The notes beneath the pieces are model-generated. The model made no database searches and was not told the origin of the DNA. It saw only the letters and a program-made list of their open reading frames with translations. 64,000 nucleotides of DNA, taken from the NCBI RefSeq assembly GCF_003602095.1, contig NZ_RAHH01000014.1, positions 62,001-126,000 on the forward strand, in the 5' to 3' direction. Source of the stretch: Rahnella woolbedingensis (lineage in GTDB: Bacteria; Pseudomonadota; Gammaproteobacteria; Enterobacterales; Enterobacteriaceae). The position numbers and the translations under genes were made by a program. This document shows, in pieces, positions 30,131-37,673 of this stretch (its first letter is position 1; each line of letters begins with the position of its first letter).

Positions 30131-32833
30131 TTACTGCCAGCCGTAACGACGAACGAACCAGCCTTTCACGCACTGAGTCAGCACCATATAGCCCGCCAGA
30201 ATCGCGATCAGCCACGGGAAATAGCTCAGCGGCAGCGCCTGCAATTGCAGGAATCCGGCAACCGGCGAATAAATCAGGGCGATACCGGTGACCACCACCA
30301 TCAGCGTCATGATGCACAGCGGCCAGGAGGCGCGGCTCTGAATAAACGGCACTTTACGGGTGCGGATCATATGCACAATCAGCGTCTGCGACAGCAGCCC
30401 TTCGATGAACCAGCCGGATTGGAACAGCGTCTGTGCTTCAACGGTATTGGCTTTAAACACCCACCACATCAGGCTGAAGGTCAGAATGTCAAACACAGAA
30501 CTGATCGGCCCGAAGAACACCATAAAGCGGCCGATATCACCGGCGTTCCAGCGCTGTGGTTTTGCCAGCTGTTCTTCATCGACGTTATCAAACGGGATCG
30601 CCACCTGAGACACATCGTAAATCAGATTCTGGATCAGCAGATGCAGCGGCAACATCGGCAGGAACGGCAGGAAGGCGCTGGCCACCAGCACGCTGAACAC
30701 GTTACCGAAGTTGGAGCTGGCGGTCATTTTGATGTATTTCAGCATGTTGGCGAAAGTTCTGCGCCCTTCCGTCACGCCCTGCTCCAGCACCATCAGGCTT
30801 TTTTCCAGCAGAATAATGTCAGCCGCTTCTTTGGCGATATCCACCGCGGAATCCACAGAAATGCCGATATCTGCCGCACGCAGCGCCGGTGCATCATTAA
30901 TGCCGTCACCCATGAAACCGACCACATGCCCTTCGCCTCGCAACACGCGCACGATGCGTTCTTTATGCATCGGCGTCAGTTTGGCAAACACCGTGGTTTC
31001 GCGGGCGACATGCAGCAGCTGTAAATCGTCCAGTACATCGATATCGCTGCCGATCAGCACCGTTTCTGCGCGTAATCCGACATCTTTGCAGACTTTACGC
31101 GCCACCAGCGGATTATCACCGGTGAGGATTTTCACGGTGACGCCTTTACGTTGCAGTGCTTCCAGCGCCGGTGCGGTGCTCTCTTTTGGCGGATCGAGGA
31201 ACGCGATATATCCGGCCAGGATCAGGCTGGATTCATCGGTCACGCCGTAACCCTGGGTACGCGACGGCATCACTTTATGCGCCACGGCCACCACGCGCAG
31301 CCCTTGCTGGTTCAGGTCGTCGGTAATGCGGCGGATGCGCCCGAGCAGCACATCGGTCAGCGGTACAATCTCACCGTTGAGCTGTACCAGCGTACAAATC
31401 GACAGCATTTCTTCCAGCGCGCCTTTGCAAATCAGACGGTGGTTCTGGTCGTTTTCTGCCACAACCACGGACATACGGCGGCGGTCGAAATCAAACGGAA
31501 TTTCATCCACTTTCAGCGAGTTATGCGCCCCACTGGCATCGCCCGCTTCCAGCACGGCAACATCCAGCAGGTTTTTCAGGCCGGTCTGATAGTGGCTGTT
31601 CAGCCACGCCAGATGCAGCACGTCATCACTGGTCACACCCAGTACGTCGGTGTGGCGCTCGAGCACGATTTTATCCTGCGTCAGCGTGCCGGTTTTATCG
31701 GTGCAGAGAATGTCCATCGCGCCGAAGTTCTGGATAGCGTCCAGACGTTTGACGATCACTTTCTGGCGGGAAAGTTTGACTGCGCCTTTCGCCAGCGTCG
31801 AGGTGACAATCATCGGCAGCATTTCAGGCGTCAGGCCCACGGCCACGGAGAGCGCAAACAGCGCCGCTTCCCACCAGTCGCCTTTGGTATAGCCGTTGAT
31901 CACCAGCACCACCGGCGTCATCACCATCATAAAACGGATCAGCAGCCAGCTGACTTTGCTGATCCCGGCCTGGAACGCATTCGGTTGGGTATCTTCCTGC
32001 ACCACGCGTTCAGCCAACTGACCGAACCAGGTTTTGCTGCCGGTGGCGATCACCATCGCGATGGCGGTGCCGCTGACCACGTTGGTGCCCATAAAGCACA
32101 GGGTGTTCAGTTCGAGCGGATCAGCCGCAATCGGTTTTTTCTCCCAGGCATGCTTTTCTACCGGCAGGGATTCACCGGTCAGCGCCGCCTGGCTGATAAA
32201 CAAATCCTTGGCGGAGAGAATACGCAAATCTGCCGGGATCATATCCCCCGCCGAAAGCTTGATCAGATCACCCGGCACCAGTTGGCTGATCGCTACCTCC
32301 GCCGTTTCGCTGCGCCCGTTTTGCGCGTCACTGCGCAGCACGGTGGCGGTGTTGCTGACCATCGCTTTCAGCGCATCGGCGGCTTTGTTGGAGCGCGCTT
32401 CCTGAATGAAGTGCATGAAAGTGGAAATAAACACCATCGCGCCGATGACCAGCGCCGCCGTGAGGTCATCGGTCGCGTAAGACACCAGACCGAGCACGGT
32501 CAGCAGCAGGTTGAACGGATTACGGTAACAGTGCCACAGATGCAGCCACCACGGCGCAGGTTGCTGGTCGCCGGTCTGATTGAGGCCGGAAACCTCGCGG
32601 ATAGCGTCGGCTTCCTGCGCCGTCAGCCCTTCAGGATGGCTGGCAAATTGCAGGTACAGCTGGTCTTCTGTCGCACGGGCACACGCCTGACAATGCGCGG
32701 CCATCGCCGCAGGAACAGCCTGCGCGGCGCGGCCTGGCACATTTTCGAGCATCGGATCGCGACGAACTAAACGGCGCGGTAAGTTGCGGCTGAGCGCAGT
32801 GAGCAGCCGGGAAGTGAAATTTTTGAACATCAT
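30131..32833 (-). CDS. mgtA: Magnesium-importing P-type ATPase MgtA
   Basis: 900 aa from ATG 32833; the next codon is also ATG (32830, the E. coli-like start MFKN) and a GTG lies at 32839. AAGG is 5-8 nt upstream. P3B-type ATPase importing Mg2+. Phosphorylation motif DILCTDKTGTLTQDKI, TGES actuator loop (AALTGESLPVEK), hinge GDGINDAPALRAADIGIS, and ten membrane helices. The C-terminus LPLSYFPWLIAILAGYM...RYGWQ is near-identical to E. coli. Expression is evidently controlled by a PhoP box and a structured leader encoding MgtL. Confidence 0.97.
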   Translation of the reverse strand: MMFKNFTSRLLTALSRNLPRRLVRRDPMLENVPGRAAQAVPAAMAAHCQACARATEDQLYLQFASHPEGLTAQEADAIREVSGLNQTGDQQPAPWWLHLWHCYRNPFNLLLTVLGLVSYATDDLTAALVIGAMVFISTFMHFIQEARSNKAADALKAMVSNTATVLRSDAQNGRSETAEVAISQLVPGDLIKLSAGDMIPADLRILSAKDLFISQAALTGESLPVEKHAWEKKPIAADPLELNTLCFMGTNVVSGTAIAMVIATGSKTWFGQLAERVVQEDTQPNAFQAGISKVSWLLIRFMMVMTPVVLVINGYTKGDWWEAALFALSVAVGLTPEMLPMIVTSTLAKGAVKLSRQKVIVKRLDAIQNFGAMDILCTDKTGTLTQDKIVLERHTDVLGVTSDDVLHLAWLNSHYQTGLKNLLDVAVLEAGDASGAHNSLKVDEIPFDFDRRRMSVVVAENDQNHRLICKGALEEMLSICTLVQLNGEIVPLTDVLLGRIRRITDDLNQQGLRVVAVAHKVMPSRTQGYGVTDESSLILAGYIAFLDPPKESTAPALEALQRKGVTVKILTGDNPLVARKVCKDVGLRAETVLIGSDIDVLDDLQLLHVARETTVFAKLTPMHKERIVRVLRGEGHVVGFMGDGINDAPALRAADIGISVDSAVDIAKEAADIILLEKSLMVLEQGVTEGRRTFANMLKYIKMTASSNFGNVFSVLVASAFLPFLPMLPLHLLIQNLIYDVSQVAIPFDNVDEEQLAKPQRWNAGDIGRFMVFFGPISSVFDILTFSLMWWVFKANTVEAQTLFQSGWFIEGLLSQTLIVHMIRTRKVPFIQSRASWPLCIMTLMVVVTGIALIYSPVAGFLQLQALPLSYFPWLIAILAGYMVLTQCVKGWFVRRYGWQ

Positions 32834-32932
32834 TCGCACCTTATTGCGCCCACGGCAAAACGGCCGCAGACGGGCAAAAGGGTTGTAACAAAACAGGGGC
32901 GAACGAAGAAACGCGCACCACCGCTTACCTGA

Positions 32933-33038
32933 TAACTTTTAACGTCACGGTAAGCAGCAGCAAAAAGCGGATGCTTACCGGATCACAACGGACCTACAGA
33001 ATTGGGGTCAGGTTCCATGGGTTTTCACCTCCGGTAAG
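32933..33038 (-). ncRNA. mgtA leader with four alternately complementary segments
   Basis: In RNA order: A = CTTACCGG (33038-33031), overlapping the first bases of the mgtL Shine-Dalgarno; B = CCGGTAAGCA (32981-32972), one base after the mgtL stop; C = TGCTTACC (32956-32949); D = GGTAAGC (32939-32933). A:B, B:C and C:D are all perfect complements (8, 8 and 7 bp), so the hairpins exclude one another. This is the logic of the known Mg2+/translation-responsive mgtA leader. Confidence 0.75.
32983..33018 (-). CDS. mgtL: mgtA leader peptide MgtL
   Basis: 11 codons, MEPDPNSVGPL, with GGAGGTGA (33032-33025) 6-7 nt upstream of ATG 33018. The first five residues MEPDP are identical to E. coli MgtL ([17 protein letters not shown] as I recall it); the rest differs and is shorter. 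Prolines are at positions 3, 5 and 10. In E. coli and Salmonella, translation through this ORF at low Mg2+ or low proline changes leader pairing so that mgtA is transcribed. The EPDP start is known to destabilise ribosomes when Mg2+ is low. Start, SD, N-terminus and position all agree. Confidence 0.85.
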   Translation of the reverse strand: MEPDPNSVGPL

Positions 33039-33123
33039 GAACGGTCTGGAAATTCATACGCATCGGGTATAAAAATCCGTTAGGGTAGAGCTGTTAAGTA
33101 CGCCTCGGGCGTATTTTTCGCGA

Positions 33124-33158
33124 ATTATAGACCTGTTTACTGCAACCGAACTTAAACC
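33124..33158 (-). promoter_or_regulatory. mgtA promoter with PhoP box
   Basis: On the minus strand GGTTTA-AGTTC-GGTTGC (33158-33142) has the PhoP layout (T/G)GTTTA-N5-(T/G)GTTTA; the second half matches 4 of 6. After 12 nt comes a perfect -10 hexamer TATAAT (33129-33124). PhoP boxes at this distance from the -10 are typical of directly activated promoters. It lies about 290-310 nt before mgtA, and about 30 bp from the treR start. Confidence 0.75.
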
Positions 33159-33186
33159 TGATCAAACTTAACCATACAAAATAACT

Positions 33187-34137
33187 ATGCAAAATCGCCT
33201 GACCATAAATGACATTGCGCGCCTGAGCGGCGTCGGAAAATCCACGGTTTCCCGCGTTTTAAATAACGAAGGCAATGTCAGCCCGCAAACCCGCGAACGC
33301 GTGTTGCAGGTGATTGAGCAGCAACATTTCAGCCCGTCGAAATCAGCGCGGGCGATGCGCGGATTCAGCGATAAAATCGTGGCGATCATCGTTTCGCGTC
33401 TCGACTCTCCGTCGGAGAATCAGGCTGTCCGCGCCATGCTGCCGCTGTTTTATCAGCAGGGTTATGACCCGATTGTGCTGGAAAGCCAGTTCAGCGCCGA
33501 GCGTGTCAAAGAGCATTTGCAGGTGCTGAAACAGCGCAATATCGACGGCGTGGTGTTGTTTGGTTTTACCGGTTTGTCGGCGCAGATGCTGACGCCGTGG
33601 CAGGACAAACTGGTGATGCTGGCGCGCGATATACCGGGGCTGTCGTCGGTATGTTATGACGATGCAGGCGCAGTACAGCTGCTGATGCAAAAGGTGCTTG
33701 CGCAGAACCTGCGTGAAATCGGCTTTATCGGCGTCTCTGCGCAGGACACCACCACCGGTCAGCGGCGCAGCGAAGCCTATCAGACATTCTGTCAGGAACA
33801 TGGCCTGACGCCGCACATGGCGCTGGGCGAACTCACTTATCAGAGCGGTTTCGAGCTGATCCCGCAATTGCTGAAAAGCAACGTACAGGCGGTGATTTGC
33901 GCCTCCGATACGATTGCTATTGGTGCACAAAAACACCTGCAACAGCAGCAAATTACCGGTGTACAGGTCTGCGGTATCGGTAACAACCCGCTGTTACGCT
34001 TCCTTTTCCCGGAGTCTCTGTCGGTTGAACTCGGCTACGGCGAAGGCGGTGAGGCCGCGGCTAAGCAGTTGCTGGCACAGCTCAACGATTCGGCGCCCCT
34101 GCAACAACGCATTATTCCGGGAAAACTCTCCGCCTGA
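33187..34137 (+). CDS. treR: Trehalose operon repressor TreR (LacI family)
   Basis: 316 aa (E. coli 315). N-terminal LacI-type HTH (LTINDIARLSGVGKSTVSRVLNNEG, residues 5-29), hinge helix with SPSKSARAMRG, then a periplasmic-binding-protein-like effector domain that binds trehalose-6-phosphate. Represses treBC. ATG 33187 has no clear SD. Divergent from mgtA, the same order as in E. coli; its promoter must overlap the mgtA PhoP box region. Confidence 0.94.
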   Translation: MQNRLTINDIARLSGVGKSTVSRVLNNEGNVSPQTRERVLQVIEQQHFSPSKSARAMRGFSDKIVAIIVSRLDSPSENQAVRAMLPLFYQQGYDPIVLESQFSAERVKEHLQVLKQRNIDGVVLFGFTGLSAQMLTPWQDKLVMLARDIPGLSSVCYDDAGAVQLLMQKVLAQNLREIGFIGVSAQDTTTGQRRSEAYQTFCQEHGLTPHMALGELTYQSGFELIPQLLKSNVQAVICASDTIAIGAQKHLQQQQITGVQVCGIGNNPLLRFLFPESLSVELGYGEGGEAAAKQLLAQLNDSAPLQQRIIPGKLSA

Positions 34138-34157
34138 TCTCCCCTGCTTTCTGCCCT

Positions 34158-34176
34158 CTGCTTTTGCGAAAAGCAG
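34158..34176 (+). terminator. Weak hairpin after treR
   Basis: CTGCTTTT (34158-34165), loop GCG, AAAAGCAG (34169-34176), 21 bp after the treR stop; no U-tract. May attenuate rather than fully stop readthrough into treB. Confidence 0.4.
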
Positions 34177-34201
34177 AAACTTTGTGATCGTCCCGGCAAA
34201 A

Positions 34202-34244
34202 CCGGGAACGTTCCCGGACAAGTTCCCACCGCCTTCGCTATGCT
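34202..34244 (+). promoter_or_regulatory. treBC promoter and TreR operator
   Basis: CCGGGAACGTTCCCGG (34202-34217) is a perfect 16-bp palindrome with the central CG typical of LacI-family operators. A plausible promoter overlaps it: -35 CGGACA (34215-34220) and -10 TATGCT (34239-34244), 18 bp apart. Repressor binding would block the -35. TreR as ligand is inferred from position. Confidence 0.7.
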
Positions 34245-34290
34245 TGAACCGTACCCTACACACTTACGCAAAAATCACAGGCCATTCCCT

Positions 34291-35709
34291 ATGAGCAAAG
34301 TTAAGCAACAGGATGTTGATCAGCTGATCGCCCTCGTCGGCGGCAGCGACAATATCGCGATGGTGACTCACTGCATTACGCGTCTTCGTTTTGTCCTCAA
34401 TGACCCGTCCAAAGCCGATCCGAAAGGGCTCGAAGCCCTGCCGATGGTCAAAGGCTGTTTCACCAACGCCGGACAGTTTCAGGTGGTTATCGGCCCGGAA
34501 GTGGATGATTACTACAAAGTCCTGATCGCCAGCACCGGTAAAAGCGCTGCCGGGAAAGAGCAGGCCAAAGTCGCCGCCCGCCAGAACATGAGCTGGTTTG
34601 AGCGCAGTATTTCCCACTTCGCGGAAATCTTCTTCCCGCTGTTACCGGCGCTGATTAGCGGCGGTTTGATCCTCGGTTTCCGTAACGTCATCGGGGAGAT
34701 CCCGATGAGTGACGGCCAGACGCTGGCGCAAATGCATCCGCTGTGGCAATCCATTTACGACTTCCTGTGGCTGCTCGGCGAAGCGGTGTTTATGTTCCTG
34801 CCGGTGGCGGTGTGCTGGTCAACGGTCAAAAAAATGGGCGGCACCGAAATCCTCGGGATCGTGCTCGGTATCACCCTGGTTTCTCCGCAGCTGATGAACT
34901 CCTACAACCTCGGGCAGCAAATCCCTGAGGTGTGGAATTTTGGCTGGTTCACTATCGAAAAAGTCGGTTATCAGGCGCAGGTTATTCCTTCCGTTCTCGC
35001 CGGTATGGCGCTGGCGATGATAGAAAATGGCCTGAAACGCATCATCCCTAATTACCTGTATCTGGTGATTGTCCCCGTTACGTCACTGATTATTGCGGTG
35101 TTCCTGGCGCACACGCTGATCGGGCCGTTTGGCCGCATGATTGGCGACGGCGTGGCCTTCGCGGTGAAATTCGTGATGACCGGCAGCCTCGCGCCGATCG
35201 GTGCCGCGCTGTTTGGTTTCCTCTACGCACCGCTGGTCATCACCGGCGTGCATCAGACGACGCTCGCCATCGATATGCAGATGGTACAAAGCACCGGCGG
35301 AACCCCGGTCTGGCCGCTGATTGCCCTGTCTAACATTGCTCAGGCCGCCGCAGTCGTCGGCGTGATTATCGTCAGCCGTAAACACAACGAGCGTGAGATT
35401 TCCGTGCCTGCGGCGATTTCCGCCTTCCTCGGCGTGACCGAACCGGCGATGTACGGGATCAACCTGAAATACCGCTTCCCGATGCTGTGCGCGATGATCG
35501 GCTCGGCGTTTGCCGGTCTGATTTGCGGCCTGTTCCACGTCACGGCGAATGGCATCGGCGTCGGCGGATTGCCGGGTATTTTGTCCATCAAACCGCAGTT
35601 CTGGAGCATCTACGCGCTGGCGATGCTGGTGGCGATTGTGGTGCCGATTACTCTGACCGTGCTGGTTTACCAGCGCAAAGCCCGCCGTGGTGAACTGGCT
35701 GTGGTGTAA
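34291..35709 (+). CDS. treB: Trehalose-specific PTS enzyme IIBC
   Basis: 472 aa from ATG 34291 (E. coli 473). The frame stays open to an ATG 51 bp upstream, but MSKVKQQDVDQLI is the family start. EIIB domain at the N-terminus with the phospho-cysteine in VTHCITRLRFVL (about residue 28), then a membrane EIIC domain with about ten helices. Imports trehalose as trehalose-6-phosphate. EIIA is supplied in trans by Crr, as in E. coli; no IIA is fused here. First gene of treBC. Confidence 0.95.
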   Translation: MSKVKQQDVDQLIALVGGSDNIAMVTHCITRLRFVLNDPSKADPKGLEALPMVKGCFTNAGQFQVVIGPEVDDYYKVLIASTGKSAAGKEQAKVAARQNMSWFERSISHFAEIFFPLLPALISGGLILGFRNVIGEIPMSDGQTLAQMHPLWQSIYDFLWLLGEAVFMFLPVAVCWSTVKKMGGTEILGIVLGITLVSPQLMNSYNLGQQIPEVWNFGWFTIEKVGYQAQVIPSVLAGMALAMIENGLKRIIPNYLYLVIVPVTSLIIAVFLAHTLIGPFGRMIGDGVAFAVKFVMTGSLAPIGAALFGFLYAPLVITGVHQTTLAIDMQMVQSTGGTPVWPLIALSNIAQAAAVVGVIIVSRKHNEREISVPAAISAFLGVTEPAMYGINLKYRFPMLCAMIGSAFAGLICGLFHVTANGIGVGGLPGILSIKPQFWSIYALAMLVAIVVPITLTVLVYQRKARRGELAVV

Positions 35710-35731
35710 GACATTCAAGAAGGAAAATGGA

Positions 35732-37375
35732 ATGAACAGCGAATTGCCGTGGTGGAAAAACGGCGTGATTTACCAGATTTATCCAAAGAGTTTTCAGGAC
35801 ACTACGGGCAGCGGCACCGGTGATATCAACGGGATTACGCAGCGTCTGGATTACCTGAAAACGCTGGGCGTCGATGCCCTGTGGCTGACGCCGATGTACC
35901 TGTCGCCGCAGATTGATAACGGCTACGACGTGGCGGATTACTGCGCGATTGATCCGGCTTACGGCACGCTCGAAGACTTCGAGCGGCTGACCGCCGAGGC
36001 CCATCAGCGCGGGATCCGCATCGTGATGGATATGGTGTTTAACCACACCTCGACGCACCATGAATGGTTCCGCCAGTCGCAGGATCCGGGCAGTCCGTTC
36101 CGCCCGTTTTATATCTGGCGCGACAGCGCAACGGAAGGCGGCCCGCCGAATAACTGGCGTTCTAAATTCGGTGGGGGCGCCTGGCAATGGCATGAAACCA
36201 GCGGCCAGTACTATCTGCATCTGTTCGCGACCGAACAGGCCGATCTCAACTGGGAATACCCGCCGGTGCGGGAAGCGCTGAAAAAAGTCTGTCAGTTCTG
36301 GGCAGATAAAGGCGTCGACGGACTGCGGCTGGACGTGATCAATCTGGTATCAAAACAGCAGGATTTCCCTTTCGACAACGCCGGTGATGGCCGCCGTTTT
36401 TACACTGACGGCCCGCGCATTCACGAGTTTTTACAGGAATTCAGCCGCGATGTGTTTAAACCGCTCGGGCTGATGACGGTCGGCGAAATGTCTTCAACTA
36501 AACTGGAACATTGCCGCCGCTACGCCGCCAATGATGGCAGCGAACTGTCGATGACGTTTAACTTCCATCACCTGAAAGTCGATTATCCGAACGGCGAAAA
36601 ATGGACAGACGCGCCGCCGGATTTCGTGCAACTCAAGCAGATTTTCCGCGACTGGCAGCAGGGAATGCACGGCCATGCCTGGAACGCGCTGTTCTGGTGT
36701 AATCACGATCAGCCGCGCATTGTGTCGCGCTTTGGCGATGAAGGCGCACTGCGCACAACGTCAGCTAAAATGCTGGCGATGGTGCTGCACGGTTTACAGG
36801 GCACGCCGTATATCTATCAGGGCGAGGAAATCGGCATGACCAATCCGGGCTTTAAACACCTCGAGCAATACCGCGATGTGGAAAGCCTGAATATGTTTGC
36901 CGAACTGAAATCTGACGGGCGCAGCAACGAAGAACTGCTGCGCATTCTGGCGAAGAAATCACGCGATAACAGCCGCACGCCGATGCAGTGGAACGCCGGG
37001 AAACAGGCCGGATTTACCACCGGCACGCCATGGATTTCCGTCAGCCACAACGCGCAGGAAATTAATACGGAACAGGCGCTGGCGGATAAAAACTCGGTGT
37101 TTTATCTCTATCAGCAACTGATCCGTCTGCGCAAAACGCTGCCGGTGCTGACTGACGGTGATTATCAGGACCTGCTGCCAGAGCACCCGCAACTGTGGTG
37201 CTATACACGCACGGCAGGCGGCAAAACCCTGCGTGTGGTGGCGAACCTGAGCGCACAGGAACAGGCGCTCGCTTTGACGGAGTGCTCCGGCAAGACGCTG
37301 CTGAGCAATTACGGCACACCCGTCACTTCCGGCATCCTTCGTCCGTACGAGTGCCGCTGGCAACTCACCGAATAA
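35732..37375 (+). CDS. treC: Trehalose-6-phosphate hydrolase
   Basis: 547 aa from ATG 35732 (E. coli 551); AAGGAAAATGGA lies upstream. GH13 alpha-glucosidase that splits trehalose-6-phosphate to glucose and glucose-6-phosphate. Barrel motifs: VMDMVFNHTS, GLRLDVINLVS (nucleophile Asp about residue 198), VGEMSS (acid/base Glu about residue 250), FWCNHDQPR (third Asp). Lies 22 bp after treB, one operon under TreR. A terminator follows. Confidence 0.95.
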   Translation: MNSELPWWKNGVIYQIYPKSFQDTTGSGTGDINGITQRLDYLKTLGVDALWLTPMYLSPQIDNGYDVADYCAIDPAYGTLEDFERLTAEAHQRGIRIVMDMVFNHTSTHHEWFRQSQDPGSPFRPFYIWRDSATEGGPPNNWRSKFGGGAWQWHETSGQYYLHLFATEQADLNWEYPPVREALKKVCQFWADKGVDGLRLDVINLVSKQQDFPFDNAGDGRRFYTDGPRIHEFLQEFSRDVFKPLGLMTVGEMSSTKLEHCRRYAANDGSELSMTFNFHHLKVDYPNGEKWTDAPPDFVQLKQIFRDWQQGMHGHAWNALFWCNHDQPRIVSRFGDEGALRTTSAKMLAMVLHGLQGTPYIYQGEEIGMTNPGFKHLEQYRDVESLNMFAELKSDGRSNEELLRILAKKSRDNSRTPMQWNAGKQAGFTTGTPWISVSHNAQEINTEQALADKNSVFYLYQQLIRLRKTLPVLTDGDYQDLLPEHPQLWCYTRTAGGKTLRVVANLSAQEQALALTECSGKTLLSNYGTPVTSGILRPYECRWQLTE

Positions 37376-37393
37376 TCTGAAATTTCGGTTCTG

Positions 37394-37432
37394 ACGGGTC
37401 AGTCACATTCGTGTCTGGCCCGTTTATTTTTT
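37394..37432 (+). terminator. Terminator of treBC
   Basis: ACGGGTCAG (37394-37402) pairs with CTGGCCCGT (37415-37423; one T-G pair), then TTATTTTTT. Confidence 0.8.
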
Positions 37433-37513
37433 ATGCATCTCCTTATAAAACAACACGCAAAATTCAGGCCAGAATTTACATTTGGTCATCTATTCTTCCG
37501 CTGAAAAAAATCT

Positions 37514-37601
37514 TTGTTTCAGGTCAATAAAGTGAGAATTAACGCTCGCACCAATCCTACATCTAGTGTGTATAGTACACACCCAACCCAATATATAGCG
37601 G
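37514..37601 (+). promoter_or_regulatory. nrdDG promoter: NrdR boxes and FNR-like site
   Basis: Two NrdR-like 16-mers, 32 bp apart: 37554-37569 (ATCCTACATCTAGTGT) and 37586-37601 (ACCCAATATATAGCGG), 12 and 13 of 16 matches to acaCwAtATaTwGtgt. A -10-like TATAGT lies between them (37571-37576). Upstream TTGTT-TCAG-GTCAA (37514-37527) resembles the FNR site TTGAT-N4-ATCAA in 8 of 10 positions, centred near -62 if that -10 is used. NrdR represses nrd operons; FNR would give anaerobic induction. Confidence 0.65.
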
Positions 37602-37673
37602 TTTAACGCAAATCCCACACAACCGGCCTGCAAGCCTTGTGGGGCGCGGGATCCGCCCAAAAGGAGTTTCATT

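Noticed and set aside
31151-32770. 539-codon ORF on the plus strand opposite mgtA
   Set aside because: Antisense shadow of mgtA with no recognisable domain and no ribosome site; same for the long frame at 28728-29951 opposite the hexosaminidase.
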